DNA of 64,000 bases. It comes from Colwellia psychrerythraea 34H (GTDB lineage: Bacteria > Pseudomonadota > Gammaproteobacteria > Enterobacterales > Alteromonadaceae). The stretch spans positions 1,426,001-1,490,000 of the forward strand of contig NC_003910.7 of assembly GCF_000012325.1 (NCBI RefSeq), written 5' to 3'. The position numbers and the translations under genes were made by a program. Below are positions 35,603 to 45,224 of the stretch, piece after piece. Each line of letters begins with the position of its first letter. Position 1 is the first letter of the stretch. The notes below the pieces were generated by a model that did not search any database, was not told where the DNA came from, and saw only the letters and a list, made by a program, of their open reading frames with translations.

Positions 35603-36709
35603 ATGAAAAATATAACAAAAATAGCCGTCATTAGCCTAATTGCCTCCAGTATCACTTTGACTTCTTTTACTGCTAGCGCAAATCCTAATCTTGAAGAGAA
35701 AACTACTGAAGCCACTTCACAGCAAGTAAGTAATAAAAATACTGTTGTGGTTAGCAGTGACAAGAATGAACAAACAACTAATGCGGGTCAAAACAATAAA
35801 ACTTCCGAGACTACGGCAGCAAAGATTATTGTCGATAATGAAAATCCAACTAAAGCCGTGAATGCACAGAAAGAGTCAACAACTGACTCAACAGAGGATG
35901 AAGACTTCTCTGTTTGTTTCGGCGAATGTGAAAACCATGAGTCTAGAAACTGTGATGAAGGTGATGATAAGTGTGAGAAAGTTCATCGTCTAATCTATAA
36001 TCGTCGTGATGGGTTTTATGTTGATGTCAGTGCTATAAGCAGCTTTGGTGATGATTATGCTTTTTCTGCGAATGAAGATACTGAATCAGAGTTTGATGTA
36101 GCGATAAGTTACCGAGTACAGTTACTCGGACTATTTATGGAATCACCCGGAATAAGTACTAGACGAATTCAAGGTATGTACTCTATGCCAGCTTGGGGAG
36201 TAAACTTCTATAATAGTGATGATTATTCTTTTGATTTATTTTATCAATACAGTACGCGAGGCATTGAAGGTTTAGAAGGCATTCAAACGCGTAATGAAGA
36301 TGAACGTGCAGGTCTGAGAATGACAGGCTTTTATGAAAACAGTCAATTGCAATTGATATACTCACCCGTTAGTCGCAATGGTGAAGGCAGTGACGGTATC
36401 GAGGCTTCTATTTCATACAGCTATGACTGGCAGGTTAGAAACTGGAATTTGTACACTAACTTAGGGTTGCAATACCGTTCAAAAGAAGTAACCCCATATG
36501 GCGTAAAAACCTGGGTTGAAGATGACTTATCAACGAAAGCGGGTATCAGTTATTCGGCAGAAGTTGGCATTGAATATCCGCTAACAACCGATTGGGTTAT
36601 CGGTAGCTACGTTGGTTATAACGCACTGTCAGATCGTAGTATTTCTACTCGCCAAGATACCGTTGAAGACGGTGTCAGAGGCGGTATTCTACTCACTTTC
36701 GTTTTTTAG
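35603..36709 (+). CDS. MipA/OmpV-family outer-membrane protein with acidic N-terminal extension
   Basis: 368 residues. The signal peptide ends at ASANPN; residues 25-135 are a Thr/Asn/Glu-rich extension containing four cysteines in CFGECENHESRNC and nearby; the rest is a beta-barrel of the MipA/OmpV type (RDGFYVDVSA, GLRMTGFYE, SAEVGIEYPLT, final GGILLTFVF with terminal Phe). MipA was named as a scaffold for murein synthesis, but many members respond to antimicrobial peptides or antibiotics. It heads a cluster with a DUF3019 gene and a two-component system. Confidence 0.83.
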   Translation: MKNITKIAVISLIASSITLTSFTASANPNLEEKTTEATSQQVSNKNTVVVSSDKNEQTTNAGQNNKTSETTAAKIIVDNENPTKAVNAQKESTTDSTEDEDFSVCFGECENHESRNCDEGDDKCEKVHRLIYNRRDGFYVDVSAISSFGDDYAFSANEDTESEFDVAISYRVQLLGLFMESPGISTRRIQGMYSMPAWGVNFYNSDDYSFDLFYQYSTRGIEGLEGIQTRNEDERAGLRMTGFYENSQLQLIYSPVSRNGEGSDGIEASISYSYDWQVRNWNLYTNLGLQYRSKEVTPYGVKTWVEDDLSTKAGISYSAEVGIEYPLTTDWVIGSYVGYNALSDRSISTRQDTVEDGVRGGILLTFVF

Positions 36710-36721
36710 GGGAGCATCATT

Positions 36722-37162
36722 ATGCACGCTAAAAAGCTTAATAAAATTAAAAAGCAGTTACAAAGACTGCTTTTACAAATAAAAACGTCATGCTTATTAA
36801 TGTTATTACTGGTAATAAGTTCAGTGGCGAATGCAACCGATATTCAAGCCAGCATGAAGGTAAGTCCTGAGCAATGTGTTGCTATGCGCCAAGGTCAGGC
36901 TTGTTATGTTTCTGTTGAGTTAAGTTGGCAAGTTGATACGCCGGGCAATTATTGCTTATATACCTCAGGAGAATCTAAAGCACTCAATTGTTGGATAAAT
37001 AGTTCTGTGGGTGAAATGAAAAAAGCATTTGATAGTAAGGTCAATTTGGAATTTTCGTTAAGGCGTCAGAATGAAAGTTTATCCGTTGCCACTGCGGTAG
37101 TAAAAATGGCATGGGTACATAAGAAAAAAGGTCAGCCAAGAAAGTCATGGCGTATCTTTTAG
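36722..37162 (+). CDS. DUF3019 domain protein
   Basis: 146 residues with a signal peptide ending VANATD. The mature part is a small beta domain with paired cysteines (SPEQCVAMRQGQACYVSVEL, GNYCLYTSGESKALNCW) and MAWVHKKKGQPRKSWRIF at the end. It is separated by only 12 bases from the MipA-like gene and precedes a response regulator gene; DUF3019 proteins typically occur in this setting. Periplasmic, function unknown. Confidence 0.85.
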   Translation: MHAKKLNKIKKQLQRLLLQIKTSCLLMLLLVISSVANATDIQASMKVSPEQCVAMRQGQACYVSVELSWQVDTPGNYCLYTSGESKALNCWINSSVGEMKKAFDSKVNLEFSLRRQNESLSVATAVVKMAWVHKKKGQPRKSWRIF

Positions 37163-37251
37163 TTTTACCTTTTAATCATACTATTGCCATCGCTTCAAAT
37201 AATAGAAACTATGGCAAGTGTAATTATTATTTTGAGTAGAGGAATGCGTTA

Positions 37252-37998
37252 ATGACAGCACAAGCGAGACCGCATATTTTATTGGTAGAAGATGATATTG
37301 ATCTCGCTGAGTGGATTGCTGATTATTTAATAGGACGTGAATTTAAGGTAACTACTTGCCATCGCGGTGATGATGCAGTTGATCTTATTCAATCACTCAA
37401 CCCCGATATTGTTTTACTTGATGGCATGTTGCCAGGTATGGATGGGCTCGACGTTTGTAAAACAGTACGAGCCACCTTTGATAACCCTATTATTATGATC
37501 ACCGCACGTGATGAAGAAATTGATGAAGTGCTTGGGCTTGAAATGGGGGCCGATGATTATATTACTAAACCCGTGAGAGCCAGAGTATTATTAGCCCGTA
37601 TTCGAGGGTTACTTCGTCGAGAAGATAAATCTAGAACAGCAGATAAAAGTAACGTTCAGCAGTTAACGGATGAACAACTTGAATCCAAAGGCGTATTAAA
37701 ATTTAGTGGTTTGGTCATTAGTGAACAAGCCCGAAGCGTTACACTTGACGGCGAGTCGATCAAAGTCTCCTCTAATGAATTTGATGTTTTATGGTTTCTT
37801 GCCACAAAAGCTGGGCAGGTTGTGTCTAGAAAAGAGCTGGTCAGTCATTTTCGTGGTTTTGATTATGATGGCTTTGATCGCTCAATTGATTTACGTATTT
37901 CACGATTACGCAAAAAGCTAAAAGATGATTCATCAGAGCCTTTTCGTATCAAAACGATTTGGGGAAAAGGTTATTTATTTGCTAATGATGTTTGGTAA
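37252..37998 (+). CDS. OmpR-family response regulator of the MipA cluster
   Basis: 248 residues; receiver domain with acidic pocket EDD (13-15), phosphoacceptor Asp57 in VLLDGMLP and Lys in YITKPV; winged-helix domain ending RISRLRKKLKDD and KTIWGKGYLF, of the CpxR/RstA kind. A ribosome site (AGAGGAATGCGTTA) precedes the ATG. It is encoded between the DUF3019 and kinase genes and probably regulates the MipA-like gene. Confidence 0.93.
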   Translation: MTAQARPHILLVEDDIDLAEWIADYLIGREFKVTTCHRGDDAVDLIQSLNPDIVLLDGMLPGMDGLDVCKTVRATFDNPIIMITARDEEIDEVLGLEMGADDYITKPVRARVLLARIRGLLRREDKSRTADKSNVQQLTDEQLESKGVLKFSGLVISEQARSVTLDGESIKVSSNEFDVLWFLATKAGQVVSRKELVSHFRGFDYDGFDRSIDLRISRLRKKLKDDSSEPFRIKTIWGKGYLFANDVW

Positions 37999-38059
37999 CG
38001 GTCTAATTTTTTATAATAAAACCTAATGGCTTTCCTCTTAATATTACTAGGTAAACTTA

Positions 38060-39379
38060 ATGCGTAATTTGACACTTTCATTAGTCGCCGTGGTGCTTAT
38101 CGCAACCATAGGTTTAGGTTGGATGTTTGATAGTATTTATAACCAATACCTCAACCAAAACCTCGATCAAAGTACTGCGCAATCTAATCAAGAAACGAGT
38201 GGCCAGCAGAGTGTCATTGATACGTTAGAGCAAGTAGGCACTCACTTATCAATCGCACTCTCTGGTATTGATAATCGTCAAGAATTTATCCAACAATGGC
38301 CGAGTGAAGGGACATTGTCATTACGTTTGAAACCGTTAACGAATTTCCCCCTACCGCAACCGTTACTCACCGACTTAGTAGCAGGGCAGCCGTTATTACT
38401 TGAAACCGATGATAGTATCGCCATGCATTTTTATCTGCCAGCTACGGATGAACTTTTAGTGCTCACAACTCCCCCGGTAACGGTTCATCAAAATAACTCA
38501 TTTTTACCCATTTTACTGACCAGTCTATTTTATCTAGCCGTACTGTTATTAATGTTGCTTTGGCTTTATCCGCTAATGAGAAGGTTAATGACTTTGCGTC
38601 AAACGGCCAAGTCATTTGGTGAAGGTAATTTAAACCAACGTATTGATGTTGGCTCTATTTCGTATATTCGTGATTTAGAATTAGAGTTCAATCGCATGGC
38701 GCAGCGTATCGATGATTTAGTGACTGACATAAAACTGCTTAGTAGTGCCGTTTCTCATGATTTACGCACACCGCTTGCACGTATCCGCTTTGGCATTGAT
38801 ACCATTCAAGAAGAAGATGACCCTGTCTTGCGAAAACGTTTTGAGCAGCGCATTAGTGATAACGTTGATGAAATGGTCGATTTGGTAGAGAGCTTATTGA
38901 GTTATGCGCGTTTAGACCAAACCTTAATTACTATACACAAAGCGCCAGTTGATTTTTCAGCACTGACGGCGACTTGTATTAAAAACAAAAGTCAGGATGA
39001 TGTTCAACTAACTTTTGAGGCACCAAAGCAAGCGGTATTCGTTGATGGTGACCTCTCCTATTTGATGATTTTGATGAGTAACTTATTACAAAACGCCCAT
39101 CAGTATTGCAAAGGAAAAATAGCGGTTAAAATAATAGCGCAAGACAGTAATATTGTTATAACGGTTGCTGACAATGGACCTGGGATCCCGATAGATCAAA
39201 GAGAAAAAATTCTTAAACCTTTTATTCGCGGAGAAAGTACGGAGAAAAAAGTGAAAGGCTACGGAATGGGCCTTGCCATCGTTAAGCGAATTGTTGAGTG
39301 GCACAACGGCGAGATTATTATTGAAAACTCAGCTGAGTTACAAGGCGCTCAATTTAGTGTGACCTTACCCAAAGCGTAA
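38060..39379 (+). CDS. RstB-like sensor histidine kinase
   Basis: 439 residues: membrane helix at 8-25, a periplasmic region of about 125 residues, second helix at about 150-172, HAMP (173-225), His233 in AVSHDLRTPLARIRF, and ATPase motifs LMSNLLQNAHQYC, DNGPGI and GYGMGLAIV. It sits 61 bases after its regulator gene. RstB-like kinases respond to envelope or cation stress; here the signal is unknown. Confidence 0.92.
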   Translation: MRNLTLSLVAVVLIATIGLGWMFDSIYNQYLNQNLDQSTAQSNQETSGQQSVIDTLEQVGTHLSIALSGIDNRQEFIQQWPSEGTLSLRLKPLTNFPLPQPLLTDLVAGQPLLLETDDSIAMHFYLPATDELLVLTTPPVTVHQNNSFLPILLTSLFYLAVLLLMLLWLYPLMRRLMTLRQTAKSFGEGNLNQRIDVGSISYIRDLELEFNRMAQRIDDLVTDIKLLSSAVSHDLRTPLARIRFGIDTIQEEDDPVLRKRFEQRISDNVDEMVDLVESLLSYARLDQTLITIHKAPVDFSALTATCIKNKSQDDVQLTFEAPKQAVFVDGDLSYLMILMSNLLQNAHQYCKGKIAVKIIAQDSNIVITVADNGPGIPIDQREKILKPFIRGESTEKKVKGYGMGLAIVKRIVEWHNGEIIIENSAELQGAQFSVTLPKA

Positions 39380-39972
39380 TTTCATCATTATCACTCATTA
39401 AAGCTCTTGAACTAATAGTTCCTTAACTGTTTACTAAAAACTAATTCTAATGTTCATAAGTTTTGATAAGTTATCAATGAATATATTCACTTTACTGATG
39501 ATTAGTAAACTATTAATGGAATCTCTGACAATATTCATTGCTAGATAAGTTAAGCTGCCATTTTTTCTTCTAATTGGTCGGTCTTTTGTCATTAAAAATC
39601 ACCCAATCTAATGATCACAAAGATACGATAGTCGATATTTTATAATTTCAAGATAGGACTGAACGGAGCATATAGAGGAATAAAATACTCCCTATCATGA
39701 AGGTAAACTTGCCGATCGTAAAGCTGACATAGGTTTCATATTCTAAAGCGCTGTGGGGCACTTAGCGTCATAGGTTAACCTTGCCATCATCACTTAATCC
39801 TTTAGATAATATGATGATTATTTACATTATATTCTGCAATGGTTTTAGGCAACTTCTTTTATCAGATAGTGTTGTTTGATCATCTTGACTCACTATTAAT
39901 TCACTAATTGCTGACTAAATTATTTTTACAGCCAACTCTCCTTCATAACTACACTTGTACGACTAAGGTCTT
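39380..39972. other. Gene-free region after the sensor kinase gene
   Basis: About 590 AT-rich bases without a convincing gene or repeat element. Codon patterns and ribosome sites are lacking on both strands. Confidence 0.5.
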
Positions 39973-40040
39973 ATATCGATACGTATTGACTCATTATCAC
40001 TTGTGATGTAGTTTAGTTATATCGATACGATACGTATCAT
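39973..40040. promoter_or_regulatory. Palindromic operator-like pair upstream of the CoA-transferase gene
   Basis: ATATCGATACGTAT (39973-39986) and ATATCGATACGATACGTATC (40019-40038) share ATATCGATACG. The second contains the perfect palindrome GATACGTATC (40030-40039). They lie 42-110 bases before the first gene of the probable acrylate operon and are candidate sites for the IclR protein at 45225. Confidence 0.55.
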
Positions 40041-40081
40041 TTTGTATATTAATTTAAGCGCCAACCACTGGATTAAAAATT

Positions 40082-41350
40082 ATGAATCAAGTAAGTGAAG
40101 CAGATGAAAAACCAGGCCCTTTGTCTGGCGTTACCGTATTGGATTTCTCTCGAGTGTTGGCAGGGCCTTATTGCACAATGGTCTTGGCAGATCTTGGCGC
40201 ACGGGTAATTAAAATTGAACGATTTGGCACTGGTGATGATACGCGTGCGTTTGGGCCTTTCGTGGGCGTTGATTCAGCTTATTTCATGTGTTTCAATCGC
40301 GGTAAAGAAAGTATTTCTCTTGATATTAAATCACCACGCGACCGTGAACTACTAGAGCGCTTGTTGGATAGTTGTGATGTGGTGGTAGAGAACTTTCGAC
40401 CTGGAGTGATGGAACGCCTTGGTTACGGGCCTGAACGTCTTGAAAAAACGCATCCCCATATTATTTATACGTCTATTTCAGGTTTTGGTCACAGCGGTCC
40501 ATTTAGTGAATTGCCAGGCTACGATATGGTGGTACAGGCCATGGGCGGGGTGATGAGTTTGACCGGCTGGCCAGATGAAGAGCCCGCTCGCGTTGGCACC
40601 AGCTTTGGTGACTTAGGTGCGGCACTCTTTGGTGTGATTGGTATCTTGTCTGCACTCTATAGTCGAACACGTGATGCGCAAGGAACGCGAGTGGATATAG
40701 GGATGCTAGATTGCCAAGCGGCGTTAATGGAAACTGCACTAGCAAGATATGACGTGGAGGGGATTGTGCCAACACGTACAGGTGACAATCATCCATCGCT
40801 TGCACCCTTTGAAACCTTTGCCGCACAGGATGGAAAGTTCGTGATCTGTGCCGGTAATGATACGTTATTTTTGCTAATGATGGACGCTTTGGGCTCGCCT
40901 CAGTTGGCCTTAGAAGCGCAATTTCTAACCAACGATTTACGTGTGCAAAACCGTAAACAACTGGTTAAAGATGTCGAGGCAATAACACTCAACGAGCCAA
41001 TGCAGCATTGGATTGATGCCCTCAATGAAGCTGGAGTACCTTGCTCCCCGATAAATACCATTGATAAATTATTTACTCATCCACAACTTCTAGCCCGCAA
41101 CATGATCGTTAAAGTGAAAGGGGAAAACGAGAGAGCAATCCGAACAGCCGGTAACCCAATAAAGATGAGCTCAGTAGCAGAAATTGATCCCGAGGTACCG
41201 CTCAAGTCCCCAGCGCTTAACGAGCATCGCGAGGCAATATTAGCAGAATTGATGGCCAAAAACGGTGCGTATGCGCCGACACCCCAACCCCAAGAAAATT
41301 CGGATGATAGTAAGCTAGAGACATATTCCGAAGCTATTTCTCAAATTTAA
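40082..41350 (+). CDS. CaiB/BaiF class III CoA-transferase (AcuN-like)
   Basis: 422 residues: GVTVLDFSRVLAGPYCTMVL, IKIERFGTGDDTRAFGP, CFNRGKESISLDIKS, FRPGVMERLGYG, SISGFGHSGP and GTRVDIGMLD, which holds the probable catalytic Asp. Class III transferases move CoA between carboxylic acids. As first gene before an enoyl-CoA hydratase, an iron alcohol dehydrogenase and a semialdehyde dehydrogenase, it most likely makes acryloyl-CoA or 3-hydroxypropionyl-CoA, like AcuN of DMSP-degrading Halomonas. The substrate is inference. Codon composition looks richer in G+C than neighbouring regions, hinting at transfer. Confidence 0.85.
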   Translation: MNQVSEADEKPGPLSGVTVLDFSRVLAGPYCTMVLADLGARVIKIERFGTGDDTRAFGPFVGVDSAYFMCFNRGKESISLDIKSPRDRELLERLLDSCDVVVENFRPGVMERLGYGPERLEKTHPHIIYTSISGFGHSGPFSELPGYDMVVQAMGGVMSLTGWPDEEPARVGTSFGDLGAALFGVIGILSALYSRTRDAQGTRVDIGMLDCQAALMETALARYDVEGIVPTRTGDNHPSLAPFETFAAQDGKFVICAGNDTLFLLMMDALGSPQLALEAQFLTNDLRVQNRKQLVKDVEAITLNEPMQHWIDALNEAGVPCSPINTIDKLFTHPQLLARNMIVKVKGENERAIRTAGNPIKMSSVAEIDPEVPLKSPALNEHREAILAELMAKNGAYAPTPQPQENSDDSKLETYSEAISQI

Positions 41351-41381
41351 TCCTTAATATCCTAGAAGAGAGAGTCGAATT

Positions 41382-42260
41382 ATGAAAACCAAAGACAGTA
41401 TTAAACTTAAGTCCGTCGACACTGAACAGGAAAGTAGTGAAACCACAGAAAATGCCGAATCTGCAGCAGACGCGAAACAGACAGTAGCAGCGATGGAAAC
41501 TATATTAGTCGAACGCCGTGAACGGGTAGGTATGATCACTCTTCATAGACCTAAAAGCCTAAATGCTTTAAGTAGGCAGCTTGCCAGAGAAGTTGTTGAT
41601 ACCTTAAAAACCTTTGACGCCGACGATAATATCGGCGCGATTGTTATTACTGGCAGTGCTAGAGCATTTGCCGCCGGGGCAGATATTGAGGAAATGGCAA
41701 ACCTGACCTACGCCGAATTTTATTGCGACGATATCTTTGCACCGTGGGATGAATTGCGTTCAATCAGCAAACCGATCATTGCCGCCGTGAGTGGTTATGC
41801 TTTGGGCGGTGGCTGTGAGCTAGCGTTGATGTGTGATTTTATCATTGCCTCTGAAGACGCTCAGTTTGGACAACCAGAAATTAAGCTTGGTATTTTGCCT
41901 GGTATTGGAGGCTCACAACGCTTGGCCAATGCCGTTGGTAAGTCATTGGCGATGGATCTAGTTCTAACAGGTAGAACAATCGATGTTCATGAAGCAAAAG
42001 CTGCAGGATTGGTGGCGCGTGTTGTTCCAGGTAAAGAGTTGTTACAAACGGCTTTAGAAGCTGCACATACCATTGCAGGCTATAACAGTCCTGCCGTACG
42101 TATGGCGAAAGAAGCGGTAAATGTCGCTTTTGAAACCAGCCTTACTGAGGGGATGCGTCATGAGCGCCGTTTATTCCAAGCAGCCTTCGCTACCGAAGGG
42201 CAGAAAGAAGGTATGCATGCGTTTATAGCCAAGCGAGCACCTGTTTTTCGCCATCGCTAG
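41382..42260 (+). CDS. Enoyl-CoA hydratase/isomerase family protein (AcuK-like)
   Basis: 292 residues, with a crotonase domain from about residue 40: [38 protein letters not shown] (oxyanion-hole residues), [20 protein letters not shown] and the Glu pair of hydratases around [20 protein letters not shown]. It would hydrate acryloyl-CoA to 3-hydroxypropionyl-CoA in the proposed pathway. The first 37 residues are an acidic Glu/Ser-rich extension; the ATG at 41382 has an AGAGAGAG site, but a start at 41493 (METILVERR) would give the usual length. It lies 31 bases after the transferase gene. Confidence 0.87.
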   Translation: MKTKDSIKLKSVDTEQESSETTENAESAADAKQTVAAMETILVERRERVGMITLHRPKSLNALSRQLAREVVDTLKTFDADDNIGAIVITGSARAFAAGADIEEMANLTYAEFYCDDIFAPWDELRSISKPIIAAVSGYALGGGCELALMCDFIIASEDAQFGQPEIKLGILPGIGGSQRLANAVGKSLAMDLVLTGRTIDVHEAKAAGLVARVVPGKELLQTALEAAHTIAGYNSPAVRMAKEAVNVAFETSLTEGMRHERRLFQAAFATEGQKEGMHAFIAKRAPVFRHR

Positions 42261-42345
42261 AAATATTCAATTGAAGGGAAGTGGTTAAGTCATTGAGATA
42301 AAAGAAACCACTAACCCACATGATAAAAAATATATAGGAGTGAGT

Positions 42346-43506
42346 ATGTCTACTCAAGTTATTCTGCCACGTATTATGCAGGTGGGTGAAAACGCAAGTC
42401 AGGAAATAGCCAACGTATTAGTTAGTATTGGCTGTACCCGACCATTGATTATTACTGACAAGATGATGGTGGGATTGGGCTACGCTCGTCGAATTCAAGT
42501 CAGTTTAGGCGCACATCATATTCCCGCCCATATCTTCGACGATACCGTGCCAGAGCCTACAGTTGAATCTATTCAAGCGGGTGTTGATAAGGCACGAGAG
42601 GGTAATTACGATTGTATTATCGCCCTTGGTGGTGGAAGTCCAATCGATAGTGCTAAAGCCATTGCTATCTTGGCCAAACATGGTGGTGTGATGCAAGATT
42701 ACCGTTTTCCTCGTATGGTTATAGAGCAAGGCTTACCTGTCATTGCCGTACCTACTACGGCGGGGACTGGATCTGAAGTCACTAAATTTACCATCATTAC
42801 CGATGAAAAAAACGACGAAAAGATGCTGTGTGTCGGCATTGGCTTCATGCCCGTTGCAGCATTGGTGGATTATAAATTAACCATTAGTTTGCCTCCTAGG
42901 ACCACTGCCGATACTGGAATCGATGCCTTGACCCATGCAATTGAAGCGTATGTGAGTAAAAAAGCAAACCCATATAGTGATAGTCAGGCAATTGCTGCGA
43001 TTAAATTGATTGGACCTAATTTGAGAAAGGTCTATCACAGCGGCGAAGATCAAGATGCTCGTGAAGCTATGATGCTGGGTTCGACCTTAGCTGGTATTGC
43101 ATTCTCTAACGCATCGGTGGCATTAGTGCATGGTATGAGTCGACCTATTGGTGCCTTTTTTCATGTACCTCATGGTCTCTCAAATGCGATGTTATTGCCC
43201 AGTGTTACCGCTTTTTCTATTCCTGCGGCACCAGCGCGTTATGCGGATTGTGCTCGGGCGATGGGTATTGCAGCTGAGCAAGATAGCAATGAAGTTGCCA
43301 ATCAGAAATTATTAATCGAGCTTCGTTCACTAAATGAAGAATTAGCAGTACCAACGCCACAGGAATTTGGTATTAAGCGCGATGAGTTTTTTGAGGTGTG
43401 TCAAACAATGGCTGAACAAGCATTAGCTTCAGGCTCACCGAGTAATAACCCTATTGAGCCATCTATCAACGAAATTATCAGTATTTACCAGGGGCTATGG
43501 GATTAA
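42346..43506 (+). CDS. Iron-containing alcohol dehydrogenase (DddB-like)
   Basis: 386 residues of the group III metal-dependent family: NAD-binding ALGGGSPIDSAKAIA, TTAGTGSEVTKF, TADTGIDALTHAIEAYVS and the metal-site histidines in HGMSRPIGAFFHVPHGLSNA. In this operon it probably oxidises 3-hydroxypropionate to malonate semialdehyde, as DddB does after DMSP cleavage. ATG 42346 follows TAGGAG at good distance; a GTG two codons upstream is less likely. Confidence 0.9.
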   Translation: MSTQVILPRIMQVGENASQEIANVLVSIGCTRPLIITDKMMVGLGYARRIQVSLGAHHIPAHIFDDTVPEPTVESIQAGVDKAREGNYDCIIALGGGSPIDSAKAIAILAKHGGVMQDYRFPRMVIEQGLPVIAVPTTAGTGSEVTKFTIITDEKNDEKMLCVGIGFMPVAALVDYKLTISLPPRTTADTGIDALTHAIEAYVSKKANPYSDSQAIAAIKLIGPNLRKVYHSGEDQDAREAMMLGSTLAGIAFSNASVALVHGMSRPIGAFFHVPHGLSNAMLLPSVTAFSIPAAPARYADCARAMGIAAEQDSNEVANQKLLIELRSLNEELAVPTPQEFGIKRDEFFEVCQTMAEQALASGSPSNNPIEPSINEIISIYQGLWD

Positions 43507-43560
43507 CTTCTGCGATCAACATTACTTTTTAACATTTTAGACATTATTTAGGAATTTTTT

Positions 43561-45057
43561 ATGAATATTATTGGACATTTAATTAACGGTGAAATTTGTA
43601 CCGACGCCGCCCGCACTCAAGATGTGTTTAACCCTGCAACGGGGGAAGTGACTCGACAAGTTGCCTTGGCTTCTGTCGAAACAGTAGAGCAAGCAATAAC
43701 TGCTGCACAAGCTGCCTTTCCACAATGGCGAAATACTCCACCTATCAAACGTGCACGAGTGATGTTTCGTTTTAAAGAGTTGTTGGAAGCAAACTCAGAT
43801 AAAATATGCGAAATGATAGGCGAAGAGCATGGAAAAATCTCGCATGATGCAGCCGGTGAATTACAACGAGGTATCGAGAACGTTGAATATGCTTGTGGCG
43901 CGCCAGAGTTATTAAAAGGTGAGCACAGTAAAAATGTTGGACCAAACATTGATTCATGGAGTGAATTTCAACCCTTAGGTGTTGTTGCCGGTATCACACC
44001 ATTTAACTTTCCAGCGATGGTTCCATTGTGGATGTTCCCAATGGCGATTGCCTGTGGTAACTGTTTCATATTAAAACCGTCAGAACGCGATCCAAGTTCA
44101 ACGTTATTTATTGCTCAGTTATTAAAAGAAGCTGGATTACCAGATGGCGTAATGAATGTTGTTAATGGCGATAAAGTTGCGGTTGATGTGTTGTTATCTG
44201 ACCAGCGAGTAAAAGCGGTTAGTTTTGTTGGCTCAACGCCAATTGCCGAATATATTTATGCCACGGCTAATGCCAATGGCAAACGTTGCCAAGCATTAGG
44301 TGGTGCAAAGAATCACGCTATCGTGATGCCTGATGCTGATATGGATAATGCGGTTAATCAATTGTTGGGCGCAGCATTTGGTTCATCGGGTGAGCGTTGC
44401 ATGGCATTGTCTGTTGCGGTTGCAGTAGGTGACGTTGCCGGTGATGCCTTAATTACTAAAATGACAGCCGCAATGGCAAGCCTTAAAGTAGGTGCATTTA
44501 GCGATAGCACTAACGATTTTGGTCCAGTTATTACCAGCCAGCATCGTGACAAAGTGGTTGGTTATATTAATCATGCCCAAGAGCAGGGCGCAACTATTGT
44601 CGTTGATGGTCGCAATCCTGAGGTTGAAGGCTACAATAATGGCTTCTTTGTCGGTGGCACCTTAATCGATAATGTCACGGCCGATATGGTGAGCTATAAA
44701 GAAGAGATCTTTGGTCCGGTACTGCAAGTGGTACGCGTGCAAACGATGCAGCAAGCTATGGATTTAATTAATGACCATGAGTACGGTAATGGTACTTGTA
44801 TCTTTACGCGTGATGGCGAAGCGGCTCGATACTTCTCTGACAACATTCAAGTAGGTATGGTTGGTATCAATGTGCCGTTACCCGTGCCTGTTGCATACCA
44901 TAGTTTTGGTGGCTGGAAGCGTTCGTTGTTCGGTGATTTACATGCTTACGGTCCAGATGCGGTTCGCTTCTACACCAAGCGCAAAACAATTACCCAACGC
45001 TGGCCTTCAGCAGGTGTTCGTGAGGGCGCAGAGTTCTCAATGCCAACGTTGAGTTAA
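43561..45057 (+). CDS. mmsA: CoA-acylating (methyl)malonate-semialdehyde dehydrogenase (MmsA/DddC-like)
   Basis: 498 residues, aldehyde dehydrogenase fold: GVVAGITPFNFPAMVPLWMF, KPSERDPSSTLFIAQLL, VSFVGSTPIAEYIY, the catalytic Cys280 in GSSGERCMALS and KEEIFGPVLQVVR. The HxMGGxK-type general patterns of MmsA are seen (QALGGAKNHAIVMPDAD). The enzyme turns malonate or methylmalonate semialdehyde into acetyl- or propionyl-CoA with NAD and CoA. As the last operon gene it completes the path to acetyl-CoA. A terminator follows at 45104. Confidence 0.93.
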   Translation: MNIIGHLINGEICTDAARTQDVFNPATGEVTRQVALASVETVEQAITAAQAAFPQWRNTPPIKRARVMFRFKELLEANSDKICEMIGEEHGKISHDAAGELQRGIENVEYACGAPELLKGEHSKNVGPNIDSWSEFQPLGVVAGITPFNFPAMVPLWMFPMAIACGNCFILKPSERDPSSTLFIAQLLKEAGLPDGVMNVVNGDKVAVDVLLSDQRVKAVSFVGSTPIAEYIYATANANGKRCQALGGAKNHAIVMPDADMDNAVNQLLGAAFGSSGERCMALSVAVAVGDVAGDALITKMTAAMASLKVGAFSDSTNDFGPVITSQHRDKVVGYINHAQEQGATIVVDGRNPEVEGYNNGFFVGGTLIDNVTADMVSYKEEIFGPVLQVVRVQTMQQAMDLINDHEYGNGTCIFTRDGEAARYFSDNIQVGMVGINVPLPVPVAYHSFGGWKRSLFGDLHAYGPDAVRFYTKRKTITQRWPSAGVREGAEFSMPTLS

Positions 45058-45103
45058 TTGAAATGTAATTAACTCTGCCTTAGTATAATTATCGCAAGCT
45101 AAT

Positions 45104-45132
45104 GGCTATTCCTTTTTATCGATGGAATAGCC
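45104..45132 (+). terminator. Terminator of the CoA-transferase to semialdehyde-dehydrogenase operon
   Basis: GGCTATTCC, 11-base loop, GGAATAGCC followed by TTTACTTCTTTAGTTTTT. It also shows that the IclR gene begins downstream rather than at the open frame reaching back to 45102. Confidence 0.75.
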
Positions 45133-45224
45133 TTTACTTCTTTAGTTTTTGGAACCCCTTTGATGCTTGCGTAAGTGCATCCGTCTCGCCTATAATTAGC
45201 GCGAAATTTATCAAAGGATATAAA

